DNA of 64,000 bases from Streptomyces sp. V3I8 (GTDB lineage Bacteria > Actinomycetota > Actinomycetes > Streptomycetales > Streptomycetaceae), in NCBI RefSeq assembly GCF_030817535.1, contig NZ_JAUSZL010000002.1, positions 4,712,001 to 4,776,000 on the forward strand, given 5' to 3'. The position numbers and the translations under genes were made by a program. Shown piece after piece: positions 50,370-58,733 of this stretch (its first letter is position 1; every line of letters begins with the position of its first letter). The notes under the pieces were generated by a model, which saw nothing but the letters and a program-made list of their open reading frames with translations, was not told the origin of the DNA and did not search any database.

Positions 50370-51044
50370 CTAGCGCGAGCGCTTCGCGAGGCGTTCCACG
50401 TCCAGCAGGATCACCGCGCGCGCCTCCAGGCGGAGCCAGCCGCGGCCCGCGAAGTCCGCGAGTGCCTTGTTGACCGTCTCGCGGGAGGCGCCGACCAGCT
50501 GGGCCAGCTCTTCCTGCGTCAGGTCGTGCACGACGTGGATGCCCTCCTCGGACTGCACGCCGAAGCGGCGCGAGAGGTCCAGGAGCGCACGGGCCACCCG
50601 GCCCGGCACGTCGGAGAAGACCAGGTCCGACATCTGGTCGTTGGTCTTGCGCAGTCGGCGGGCGACGGCGCGCAGCAGGGCGGCGGCCACCTCGGGCCGC
50701 GCGTTCAACCAGGGCTGGAGGTCGCCGTGGCCGAGGCCCAGCAGCTTCACCTCGGTCAGCGCGGAGGCGGTCGCCGTGCGCGGACCCGGGTCGAACAGCG
50801 ACAGCTCACCGATGAGCTCGCCGGGGCCGAGGACCGCCAGCATGTTCTCGCGGCCGTCGGGGGATGTGCGGTGCAGCTTCACCTTGCCCTCGGTGACCAC
50901 GTAGAGGCGGTCTCCGGGGTCGCCTTCGTGAAAGAGCGCGTCGCCGCGTGCGAGGGTCACCTCACTCATGGAGGCGCGGAGCTCCGCGGCCTGCTCGTCA
51001 TCGAGCGCCGCGAAGAGCGGGGCGCGCCGCAGAACGTCGTCCAC
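50370..51044 (-). CDS. crp: Crp/FNR family transcriptional regulator
   Basis: A 224-residue cAMP-receptor-like regulator. The cyclic-nucleotide domain has LRRAPLFAALDDEQAAEL, GDPGDRLYVVTEGKVKLH and GPGELIGELSLFDPGPRTATA; the last is the phosphate-binding cassette, with Glu and Arg as in cAMP-binding members. The C-terminal winged HTH reads LTQEELAQLVGASRETVNKAL. This matches Streptomyces Crp, which influences germination and antibiotic output. GTG 51044 has AAGGAGAG upstream. A motif fitting the Crp consensus lies 90 bases upstream, so autoregulation and control of the divergent nth gene are likely. Confidence 0.94.
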   Translation of the reverse strand: MDDVLRRAPLFAALDDEQAAELRASMSEVTLARGDALFHEGDPGDRLYVVTEGKVKLHRTSPDGRENMLAVLGPGELIGELSLFDPGPRTATASALTEVKLLGLGHGDLQPWLNARPEVAAALLRAVARRLRKTNDQMSDLVFSDVPGRVARALLDLSRRFGVQSEEGIHVVHDLTQEELAQLVGASRETVNKALADFAGRGWLRLEARAVILLDVERLAKRSR

Positions 51045-51132
51045 GAGTTCTCTCCTTGTCGACCTGCTCAGGGGATCTTGTTCCCGGTGTATCAGGGGTC
51101 CGTGTTCCCCGTTTTGCTGGACGGTCCAAACA

Positions 51133-51147
51133 GTGTGATCAGTCACA
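51133..51147. promoter_or_regulatory. Crp binding-site candidate between crp and nth
   Basis: GTGTGATCAGTCACA contains TGTGA-tcag-TCACA, a perfect 5-bp inverted repeat, and fits the published Streptomyces Crp motif GTG-N6-GNCAC. It lies 89 bases from the crp start and 103 from the nth start in the divergent region. Confidence 0.65.
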
Positions 51148-51249
51148 AGTCTGCCGCACCGGCGTGTCCGGCAGTGCGGCAGGGGGCCAATCGGAGGCTG
51201 ATCCATGGTGGTCGGGGCAGATGTGGGCGGTGGGCTTTAGGCTGGCCGG

Positions 51250-52941
51250 GTGTCCAAATCGCCGGTGAGAGCACAGGCCAAGGGGGCTGGGAGCGTGGGT
51301 GTACGTCGCGATTCCGCTGTGGGCGAACAGGACTCCGGTGGAGCGAAGAAAACGACAAAACCGGCAGCGTCGGGGCCGGTGAGAAGCGCGGCCGGGGCCG
51401 CCGGGCAGGCCGTGGGAGCCGCTGCCTCGGAGATGGCCGCGGCGGCGAAGAAGGTGGCGGTCGCCAAGAAGGCGGCCGCGGCGAAGAGGACGGCGCGGAA
51501 GGCTGCGCCGGCCGAGGCGGCCTCCAAGAAGACTGCCTCCAGGAAGACAGCTGCCGGGAAGACGGCTGCCAGGAAAACCGCCTCCAAAAAGGCCGCGCCC
51601 GCCGGAAGGTCGGCTTCGGCTGCGAAAGTCGGGGCAACAGCGAAGAAGGCCGCCTCGGCCGTGAGGGCTACGCCCATGTCCGCGTCTGCGTCCGCGTCCG
51701 CGAGGAAGGCTGTGTCCGTCAGGGCGCCCTCCAAGAAGCCTGCGGCAGCCGAGAAGGCCGCGGTCGGCAGGAAGCCTGTGGCCGCCGCAGGGAAGGGCGC
51801 GCTCAGCGAAAGGGCGGCGTCGGCCGTGCGGTCCGCGTCCGCGTCCGCCAAGAGGGCCACACCTGCGAAGGCAGCCGCCGGCAGGGCTGGGCCCGCGAAA
51901 ACATCCGCTCCCGCCGAGGGAACCCCACCGGCTGAGAAGCCCCCGTCCGCCAGGAAAGCCGTGCCCGCGAAGAAAACCGTGTCCACCGAGAACGCCGTGC
52001 CCGCCACGAAGGGCGCGTCCGCCAAGAAGACGGCGCCCGTGAAGAAGGCTGCGGCAGCCAAGAAGACGGCGGCGGCCAAGAAGGCCGCGCCCGCCGAGGT
52101 CGCCCCCGTCGCCCCGCCCCGGAACGAGTCGCACACCGCTCTCGTCCGGCGGGCCCGGCGCATCAACCGGGAACTCGGCGAGGTGTACCCGTACGCCCAT
52201 CCGGAGCTGGACTTCGAGAACCCCTTCCAGTTGGTGGTCGCCACCGTCCTGTCGGCGCAGACGACCGATCTGAGGGTCAACCAGACGACACCGGCGCTCT
52301 TCGCGAAGTACCCCACGCCCGAGGACCTGGCGGCGGCGGACCCGGAGGAGGTCGAGGAGATCCTCCGGCCCACCGGGTTCTTCCGGGCCAAGACCAAGTC
52401 GGTGATGGGCCTCTCCAAGGTCCTGCGGGACGACTTCGGCGGCGAGGTCCCGGGCCGCCTCGAGGATCTGGTCAAGCTGCCCGGCGTCGGCCGCAAGACC
52501 GCCTTCGTGGTCCTCGGGAACGCCTTCGGACGCCCCGGCATCACCGTGGACACCCACTTCCAGCGGCTCGTACGGCGCTGGAAGTGGACCGCGGAGAAGG
52601 AGCCCGAGAAGATCGAGGCGGCTGTCGCCGAGCTCTTCCCGAAGAGCGACTGGACGATGCTGTCGCACCACGTGATCTTCCACGGCCGCCGTATCTGCCA
52701 CGCCCGCAGGCCCGCCTGCGGCGCCTGTCCCATCGCCCCGCTCTGCCCGGCGTACGGGGAGGGCGAGACGGACCCGGAGAAGGCGAAGAAGCTCCTGAAG
52801 TACGAGAAGGGCGGCTTCCCGGGCCAGCGCCTCAACCCCCCGCAGTCCTACCTGGACGCCGGCGGCATCCCGGCCCCGCCCCTCGGAGCGACCGCGCCCG
52901 ACGTCTCCGCGCCCGGTTCACCCGCGCGGGGCACCGGATGA
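51250..52941 (+). CDS. nth: Endonuclease III with a long histone-H1-like N-terminal tail
   Basis: A 563-residue protein. Residues about 295-545 are a complete DNA glycosylase/AP lyase: [11 protein letters not shown], the helix-hairpin-helix [10 protein letters not shown] with catalytic Lys416, Asp434 in [11 protein letters not shown] (18 residues later, as in E. coli Nth) and the [4Fe-4S] Cys set [17 protein letters not shown]. Residues 1-290 are an Ala/Lys/Pro/Ser-rich tail with repeated AAKKT, SKKTA and APAKK units, like histone H1 or HU-type tails, probably for DNA binding. The tail keeps strong third-position bias, so it is coding. GTG 51250 is divergent from crp. Confidence 0.93.
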   Translation: MSKSPVRAQAKGAGSVGVRRDSAVGEQDSGGAKKTTKPAASGPVRSAAGAAGQAVGAAASEMAAAAKKVAVAKKAAAAKRTARKAAPAEAASKKTASRKTAAGKTAARKTASKKAAPAGRSASAAKVGATAKKAASAVRATPMSASASASARKAVSVRAPSKKPAAAEKAAVGRKPVAAAGKGALSERAASAVRSASASAKRATPAKAAAGRAGPAKTSAPAEGTPPAEKPPSARKAVPAKKTVSTENAVPATKGASAKKTAPVKKAAAAKKTAAAKKAAPAEVAPVAPPRNESHTALVRRARRINRELGEVYPYAHPELDFENPFQLVVATVLSAQTTDLRVNQTTPALFAKYPTPEDLAAADPEEVEEILRPTGFFRAKTKSVMGLSKVLRDDFGGEVPGRLEDLVKLPGVGRKTAFVVLGNAFGRPGITVDTHFQRLVRRWKWTAEKEPEKIEAAVAELFPKSDWTMLSHHVIFHGRRICHARRPACGACPIAPLCPAYGEGETDPEKAKKLLKYEKGGFPGQRLNPPQSYLDAGGIPAPPLGATAPDVSAPGSPARGTG

Positions 52942-52993
52942 CGGAACGAATCACGGCGCCGCGGGCGTTGAGAGCAGATGAACGGGGGTGGCG

Positions 52994-53734
52994 ATGACGC
53001 ACGCGAGCCACACGCACGACATGCAGGACACGCACGACATGCACGACACGCACGACACGCGGGACGGCGGCCCGGCCCTGACCACGGCCGGGCTGCCCGG
53101 CTGGCTGGACCCGGTGGTGCGCGCCGTCGAGACGGTCCAGCCCCGCCAGCTGAGCCGCTTCCTGCCGCCGGAGGACGGCGCGGGACGCCAGTCGGCCGTG
53201 CTGATCCTCTTCGGGGAGGGCGAGCGCGGCCCGGAGCTGTTGCTCATGGAGCGGGCCACGTCGCTGAGGTCGCACGCCGGACAGCCCGCCTTCCCCGGCG
53301 GCGCCCTCGACCCCGAGGACGGCGACCCGGCGACCGACGGACCCCTGCGGGCCGCCCTGCGCGAGGCGCAGGAGGAGACCGGGCTCGACCCCCGGGGAGT
53401 GCAGCTCTTCGGCGTGCTCCCGAAGCTCTACATTCCGGTGAGCGGCTTCGTGGTCACCCCGGTCCTCGGCTGGTGGCGCGAGCCGACACCGGTCGGCGCG
53501 GTCGATCCGGCCGAGACCGCGCGGGTCTTCACCGTCCCCGTGGCGGATCTCACGGACCCCGCCAACCGCGTGACGGCGGTCCACCCCCGGGGCCACACGG
53601 GTCCGGCATTTCTGGTCGAATCGGCCCTGGTGTGGGGCTTCACGGCCGGAATCATCGACCGCCTGCTGCACTACGCGAACTGGGAACGCCCCTGGGACGG
53701 CGACAAGCAGGTCCCGCTCGACTGGCGCGCATGA
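52994..53734 (+). CDS. NudL-type Nudix hydrolase (CoA pyrophosphatase family)
   Basis: A 246-residue protein from ATG 52994; GTG 52988 is the alternative. The N-terminus is an odd repeat, THDMQDTHDMHDTHDTRD, rich in His and Asp and possibly metal-binding. The core has RSHAGQPAFPGGALDPEDGD and RAALREAQEETGLD, the extended Nudix signature of the CoA-diphosphatase (UPF0035) family, then VLPKLYIPVSGFVVTPVLG. It should split CoA or related nucleotides into phosphopantetheine and ADP-type products. It follows nth closely on the same strand. Confidence 0.9.
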   Translation: MTHASHTHDMQDTHDMHDTHDTRDGGPALTTAGLPGWLDPVVRAVETVQPRQLSRFLPPEDGAGRQSAVLILFGEGERGPELLLMERATSLRSHAGQPAFPGGALDPEDGDPATDGPLRAALREAQEETGLDPRGVQLFGVLPKLYIPVSGFVVTPVLGWWREPTPVGAVDPAETARVFTVPVADLTDPANRVTAVHPRGHTGPAFLVESALVWGFTAGIIDRLLHYANWERPWDGDKQVPLDWRA

Positions 53735-53854
53735 CAGGGTGGCACCTGCGCTGTGTCCTGCCGGGGGGCTCCGTGTCCCCCTGCCGCCGTACGGCGGGCC
53801 GGCCCCCGGGTCAGGACGTGGCTACCGCAAAGTGACGAGGCGAGGCTCGAAGCA

Positions 53855-55054
53855 GTGAACGTGCTGGACATCCTGTTGCTGGTCGCCGCCGTGTGGTTCG
53901 CGATCGTGGGCTATCGCCAGGGTTTCGTCGTCGGCATCCTGTCGGTGATCGGCTTCCTCGGCGGCGGCCTCGTCGCCGTCTACCTCCTGCCCGTCGTCTG
54001 GGACGCGGTGACCGACGACGCGAAGGTGGGGACGACCGCCGCCGTCGTCGCCGTGATCGTGGTGATCGTCTGCGCCTCGGTCGGCCAGGCCCTCACGACT
54101 CACCTCGGCAACAAGCTGCGCCGGTACATCACCTGGTCCCCGGCCCGCGCCCTGGACGCCACGGGCGGCGCCCTCGTCAACGTCGTGGCGATGCTCCTCG
54201 TCGCCTGGCTGATCGGATCCGCCCTCGCCGGTACGACGCTGCCGACGCTCGGCAGGGAGGTCCGCGAGTCCAAGGTGCTGCACGGGGTGGCGGGGACGCT
54301 GCCCGCCCAGGCCGACATCTGGTTCGCGGACTTCTCCAAGGTCCTCGCGCAGAACGGCTTCCCGCAGGTCTTCAGCCCCTTCTCGGACGAGCAGATCGAC
54401 AAGGTGGACGACCCGGACCCGGCCCTCGCGACCAGCCCGGTCGCCGCCCGCGCCCAGCGCTCCATCGTCAAGGTCACCGGCACCGCGCAGAGCTGCGGCA
54501 AGGTCATCGAGGGCACCGGCTTCGTCTTCGGACAGCGCCGTGTGATGACCAACGCCCATGTGGTGGGCGGCGTGGACGAGCCCTACGTCCAGATAGGCGG
54601 CGAGGGCGAGCGGCACGCCGCGAAGGTCGTGCTCTACGACTGGGAGCGCGACATCGCCGTACTCGACGTGCCCGACCTGCGCGCGCCCGTCCTGCAGTTC
54701 GCCGGCCGCGAGGCGGTCAGGGGGGACGGCGCGATCGTCGCGGGCTTCCCGGAGAACGGCTCGTACACGGTCAACGCGGCGCGGGTGCGCGGTCCCATCA
54801 CCGCCAACGGACCGGACATCTACCACCGGGGCACCGTGCGGCGGGAGGTGTACTCGCTCTTCGCGACCGTGCGCCAGGGCAACTCCGGCGGTCCCCTGCT
54901 CACCCCGGACGGCAAGGTGTACGGAGTGGTGTTCGCGAAGTCCCTCGACGACCCCGAGACCGGTTACGCGCTCACCGTGGACGAGGTCCGGGAGGACATC
55001 ACCAAGGGCCGTACCGCCAACCAGCAGGTGGACAGCGACAGTTGCGCGCTCTAG
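53855..55054 (+). CDS. MarP-like membrane serine protease
   Basis: A 399-residue protein. The N-terminal half has four membrane helices of the CvpA (colicin V production) type (ILLLVAAVWFAIVGYRQGFV, GFLGGGLVAVYLLPVVW, AAVVAVIVVIVCASVGQAL and VNVVAMLLVAWLIGSAL). The external half is a trypsin-like protease with His235 in TNAHVVGG, Asp266 in WERDIAVLDV and Ser344 in GNSGGPLL. This is the layout of mycobacterial MarP (Rv3671c), a periplasmic protease needed for acid and oxidative stress. GTG 53855 is chosen because it starts the first helix region. It lies downstream of the nth and NudL-type genes. Confidence 0.93.
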   Translation: MNVLDILLLVAAVWFAIVGYRQGFVVGILSVIGFLGGGLVAVYLLPVVWDAVTDDAKVGTTAAVVAVIVVIVCASVGQALTTHLGNKLRRYITWSPARALDATGGALVNVVAMLLVAWLIGSALAGTTLPTLGREVRESKVLHGVAGTLPAQADIWFADFSKVLAQNGFPQVFSPFSDEQIDKVDDPDPALATSPVAARAQRSIVKVTGTAQSCGKVIEGTGFVFGQRRVMTNAHVVGGVDEPYVQIGGEGERHAAKVVLYDWERDIAVLDVPDLRAPVLQFAGREAVRGDGAIVAGFPENGSYTVNAARVRGPITANGPDIYHRGTVRREVYSLFATVRQGNSGGPLLTPDGKVYGVVFAKSLDDPETGYALTVDEVREDITKGRTANQQVDSDSCAL

Positions 55055-55530
55055 GACCCCGCCCGACGGACACGGCTGAGCACCGCCCTCATTGTCGTGC
55101 GAGCACCGGTCCTTGCAGTGCGGGCGGCTCCGAAGGCCGTACGGGCGGCGGTTCCTGGGCGGTTCAGCTGCGCGGATGACGCAGGCGCGCCGAGACCCAG
55201 CGGGCCCGGCGCCGCAGAATGCGCGGAATTCCCAATCGGGGATCGGTGCCCTGCAACTGCGGAGTGCCCCTCTGGTGGGAGCTCAGCCCGCCGATCGAGC
55301 GGCGGTTGCGTGTGGCGTCACTGTAGTCGTGCGTCCAGCCCATACACCGACGTCTGCCCCTGCCCCAAGGTCGATAACCGCTCCCACGCCCCCCAATTGG
55401 CCTATGCGCCGGGCAATTGGCGTTCGTAGAACAGGCGTTCCAGAGGCCTGTGTGACGCGTGGTGCGAGGAGCGGCACGGACAGCCGCCGGACCTGCGGTG
55501 CGGGGGTCCCGGCGGCCCGGTGCGCGGGCC
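55055..55530. other. Region between convergent genes without a supported gene
   Basis: 476 bases. I see no frame with a family signature and no clear long hairpin. CAATTGGC occurs twice near 55395-55420 and GCGGCGGTT twice. The composition is slightly less GC-biased than coding DNA. Confidence 0.5.
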
Positions 55531-56481
55531 TCAGCGGTCCGGCTCGGGGTCCTTCAACCAGTTCACCAGCTCCGTGGAGAACGCCACCGGATCCTCCTCG
55601 TGCGGAAAGTGCCCGAGTCCGTCGAACAACCGCCAGCGGTACGGCGCTTCGACGTACTCGCCGGACCCCGCCGCGCTGCGCGTACGCATCACCGGGTCGA
55701 GCGAGCCGTGCAGGTGCAGCGTCGGCACCCGCACCGGCCGCTTCATGCGCCGGTTGAATTGGATGCCGTCGGGACGGGCCATCGAGCGGACCATCCACCG
55801 GTACGGCTCGACCGAGCAGTGCGCCGTCGAGGGGATGAGCATCGCCCGCCGGTACGTCTCCACGACGTCGTCCTCCGGCAGCCGCGGCCCCGACCAGTCC
55901 CGGATGAGCCGGCCGACCAGCGCGCCCTCGTCGGCGATCAGCCGGCGCTCCGGGATCCAGGGCCGCTGGAAGCCCCAGACGTACGAACCGGCTGCGGTCT
56001 GCTTCCGGTCCGACAGCATCGCCGAGCGCCAGCGCCGGGGGTGCGGCATCGAGGAGACCACGAGCCGGCGCACCAGCTTGGGACGCATCACGGCCGCCGT
56101 CCACGCCAGGTAGCCGCCCAGGTCGTGGCCGACCAGCGCGGCGTCGGGCTCGCCGAGGGAGCGGACGACCCCGGTGATGTCCAGCGCGAGGTTCGCCGGG
56201 TCGTAGCCGCGCGGGGTGCGGTCGCTGCCCCCGACGCCGCGCAGGTCCATGGCGACCGCGCGGAAGCCCGCCTCGGAGAGCGCCACCAGCTGGTGCCGCC
56301 AGGTCCACCAGAACTGCGGGAAACCGTGCAGCAGCAGGACCAGCGGTCCGTCACCCATCTCGGCGATGTGGAAGCGCGCGCCGTTCGCGGCGACGTTCCG
56401 GTGGATCACCTCTTTCGCGCCGGGCACGTCGAGCCGTACGACAGAGGTGGGTTGCGCCGATGATGGAGCGGAATCCGTCAT
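55531..56481 (-). CDS. Alpha/beta-hydrolase, epoxide hydrolase-like
   Basis: A 316-residue soluble hydrolase. The oxyanion motif is LLLHGFPQFWWTWRHQ; the nucleophile is Asp in LVGHDLGGYLAW, which marks epoxide hydrolases and dehalogenases; LRGVGGSDRTPRGYD precedes it and GLGHFPHEEDP provides the catalytic His. A cap region with SYVWGFQRPWIPERRL and Tyr residues (VEPYRWMVR) fits epoxide hydrolases, which use Tyr to activate the ring. The substrate is unknown. It overlaps the holin-like gene by ATGA at 56478 and so is probably translated after it. Confidence 0.92.
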   Translation of the reverse strand: MTDSAPSSAQPTSVVRLDVPGAKEVIHRNVAANGARFHIAEMGDGPLVLLLHGFPQFWWTWRHQLVALSEAGFRAVAMDLRGVGGSDRTPRGYDPANLALDITGVVRSLGEPDAALVGHDLGGYLAWTAAVMRPKLVRRLVVSSMPHPRRWRSAMLSDRKQTAAGSYVWGFQRPWIPERRLIADEGALVGRLIRDWSGPRLPEDDVVETYRRAMLIPSTAHCSVEPYRWMVRSMARPDGIQFNRRMKRPVRVPTLHLHGSLDPVMRTRSAAGSGEYVEAPYRWRLFDGLGHFPHEEDPVAFSTELVNWLKDPEPDR

Positions 56482-56966
56482 GAGGACGAGCGTGCCACAG
56501 CCTCGGCTCCGTCACCGACCCGGTCCAGCGGGGCCGCCTCCCGGGGGTGGGGCTTCACGTTCTGCAGTACGGCCGCCGATTCCTTGACCGAGGCCGCGGT
56601 CTTCTGCGGGCCCTTGCCCTTCTTGGCCTTCTTCGCGAAGACCACGCCGATCAGCGCGAGCACCGCGGCGACCAGCACGTTCGCGGCGAACGACAGCAGG
56701 AAGCAGACGGCCATGTTCCAGCCGCTCCAGGTGCGGATGCCGTACGCCAGTGCGAAGCTCAGCATCGGCAGGGAGAAGATCAGCACGGCACCGGCCGCGC
56801 TGAACGCGCCGCCGCCGACCGCTCCCTTCTTGACGTCCCGCTTGAGCTGCGCCTTCGCCAGCGCGATCTCGTCATGCACCAGTGCGGACAGCTCGGTCGT
56901 CGCCGAGGCGACCAGCTGGCCGATGCTGCGTTCGGCGCCGACCGGGCTGCCGTCGGGTGCGCTCAT
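56478..56966 (-). CDS. Actinobacterial holin-X/phage-holin-3_6 family membrane protein
   Basis: A 162-residue protein. A soluble N-terminal helix (SIGQLVASATTELSALVHDEIALAKAQLKRD) is followed by two membrane helices (GAFSAAGAVLIFSLPMLSFALAYGI and NMAVCFLLSFAANVLVAAVL) and a Lys-rich tail. The family name comes from phage holins, but such genes are common in core actinobacterial DNA, and no phage genes occur here. It lies just upstream of the hydrolase on the same strand. Confidence 0.85.
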   Translation of the reverse strand: MSAPDGSPVGAERSIGQLVASATTELSALVHDEIALAKAQLKRDVKKGAVGGGAFSAAGAVLIFSLPMLSFALAYGIRTWSGWNMAVCFLLSFAANVLVAAVLALIGVVFAKKAKKGKGPQKTAASVKESAAVLQNVKPHPREAAPLDRVGDGAEAVARSSS

Positions 56967-57069
56967 CGCGTTCTCCCTGTTGTCTTGTCGCCGTTGTCTT
57001 GCTCGTCTTTGGTTCGGCGCAGTGGGCGTCTTGGGTACGGGCCGTACGTTTCGGACCGTGTGTGTCAGA

Positions 57070-58518
57070 TCATGCCGGACCGTCGTGCTCCACGCCTGCC
57101 CCGCCCGTCACTTCGGCAAGCCTTCGGTGTTCGGCGGCCTTGCGCTCGTAGATCTCGGCCATGCGCAGGTGGTAGGCCGGGTCGCCCTGCTCGTACACGT
57201 CGGGGACGCCGGAGTGGTCCTCGTCGCGCTCCTCTTCCTCCCAGAGTCCGCGGTACCTGCTGTTGCGGATCTTCAGCAGCACGCCCGACAGGACGGTCGC
57301 GATCAGGGAGCCCGTCAGGACGGCGGCCTTCACGCTGTCGGTGAGCGCCGGGTCGCCGGTGAAGGCGAGCTCGCCGATGAGCAGCGACACGGTGAAGCCG
57401 ATGCCGGCGAGCGAGGCCACCGCGAAGACGTCCGGCCAGGCGAGGTCGTCGGAGAGCGACGCCCTGGTGAAGCGGACCGTCAGCCACGTACCGCCGAAGA
57501 TCCCGACCGCCTTGCCGACGACGAGTCCGAGCACCACGCCGAGGGTCTCCGGCTGCGTGAACACGTCCCCGAGTGCACCGCCCGACACTGCGACCCCGGC
57601 GCTGAACAGCGCGAACAGCGGTACGGCGAGACCCGCCGACAGCGGGTGCACGAGGTGTTCGACGTGCTCGCCGGGTGACCGCTCCTCGCCCTCGCGGGTG
57701 GTGCAGCGCAGCATCAGGCCCATCGCGACGCCGGCGACGGTGGCGTGGACGCCGCTGTTGTACATCAGGCCCCAGACGACCAGGGCGAGCGGCACGTACA
57801 CGTACCAGCCGCGGACGCCCTTCCTGAGCAGCAGCCAGAAGACGACGAGGCCGGCGACGGCGCTGCCGAGCGCGGCGAAGTCCAGGTCGTCGGTGAAGAA
57901 GACCGCGATGATCAGGATCGCGAAGAGGTCGTCGACGACGGCGAGGGTGAGCAGGAAGGCGCGCAGGGCGCTCGGCAGCGAGGTGCCGAGGACGGCGAGG
58001 ACGGCGAGCGCGAACGCGATGTCGGTCGCGGTGGGCACGGCCCAGCCGGCGAGCGAGCCGCCGCCGGTGACGTTGACCAGGGTGTAGACCAGCGCGGGGA
58101 CGGCCATCCCGCAGAGTGCGGCGACGACGGGGAGCGCGGCGGCCCGCGGGTCCTTGAGATCACCGGCGACCAGCTCGCGCTTGAGTTCGATGCCGGCGAC
58201 GAAGAAGAAGACCGCGAGGAGTCCGTCGGCGGCCCAGTGCTGGACGGAGAGGTCCAGACCGAGAGCGGCGGGCCCGAAGTGGAAGTCCCGGACGGACTCG
58301 TAACTCTCCCGGACCGGGGTGTTCGCCCAGATCAGCGCGGCGACGGCGGCGAGGAGCAGGAGGATGCCGCCGACCGTCTCGGTGCGCAGCGCGTCCGTGA
58401 CCGAGTTCCGTTCGGGCAGCGAGAGCCGTCCGAGGACTCTGCGGTCCTTGGCGCCCCGGTGGTCGGGTGCGCGGTGGTCCGGCGCGGGGGAGGGAGAGGA
58501 AGGGGTGGGCGCGGGCAC
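57070..58518 (-). CDS. nhaA: Na+/H+ antiporter NhaA
   Basis: A 482-residue antiporter with about twelve membrane helices. It shows GGILLLLAAVAALIWANTP, FFVAGIELKRELVAGDL, PTATDIAFALAVLAVLG, the transport Asp pair in LTLAVVDDLFAI, GVHATVAGVAMGL and GKAVGIFGGTWL, all in family order. It exports Na+ or Li+ in exchange for protons for pH and salt control. The C-terminal 55 residues (EEEERDEDHSGVPDVYEQ, MAEIYERKAAEHRRLAEV) form an extra acidic, helical tail not seen in E. coli NhaA. It follows acsA on the same strand but beyond a strong terminator. Confidence 0.96.
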   Translation of the reverse strand: MPAPTPSSPSPAPDHRAPDHRGAKDRRVLGRLSLPERNSVTDALRTETVGGILLLLAAVAALIWANTPVRESYESVRDFHFGPAALGLDLSVQHWAADGLLAVFFFVAGIELKRELVAGDLKDPRAAALPVVAALCGMAVPALVYTLVNVTGGGSLAGWAVPTATDIAFALAVLAVLGTSLPSALRAFLLTLAVVDDLFAILIIAVFFTDDLDFAALGSAVAGLVVFWLLLRKGVRGWYVYVPLALVVWGLMYNSGVHATVAGVAMGLMLRCTTREGEERSPGEHVEHLVHPLSAGLAVPLFALFSAGVAVSGGALGDVFTQPETLGVVLGLVVGKAVGIFGGTWLTVRFTRASLSDDLAWPDVFAVASLAGIGFTVSLLIGELAFTGDPALTDSVKAAVLTGSLIATVLSGVLLKIRNSRYRGLWEEEERDEDHSGVPDVYEQGDPAYHLRMAEIYERKAAEHRRLAEVTGGAGVEHDGPA

Positions 58519-58660
58519 GAGGTCGACCTCCGGTCGGTGGGCAGGACTGATCGCATGCCGACCAGACTTCCCGGCGCACCTATGGAGGTTCCGGGCCGTT
58601 CGGAGCCCGGACTTCTTTTGTCGTGCGGTGACGCGTGTTGACGTCTTCCGCAGCCTACCC

Positions 58661-58715
58661 GCGAAGGGGCGGGGGCGCCCGGCGTGTGCGCCGCCGGGTG
58701 TCCCCGCCCCTTCGC
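58661..58715. terminator. Terminator after acsA
   Basis: GCGAAGGGGCGGGG and CCCCGCCCCTTCGC form a perfect 14-bp outer stem; the interior GCGCCCGGCG / CGCCGCCGGGTGT can fold as an inner stem. It lies 19 bases beyond the acsA stop on the minus strand. Confidence 0.85.
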
Positions 58716-58733
58716 GTCCGTACGCGATCCGCG

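Noticed and set aside
55092..55757. Gene in the region after the MarP-like protease
   Set aside because: The frame overlaps the epoxide-hydrolase gene end, has no motif and no ribosome site.
56478..56966. Prophage remnant suggested by the holin-like gene
   Set aside because: No other phage genes nearby; this holin-X family is common in ordinary actinobacterial chromosomes.
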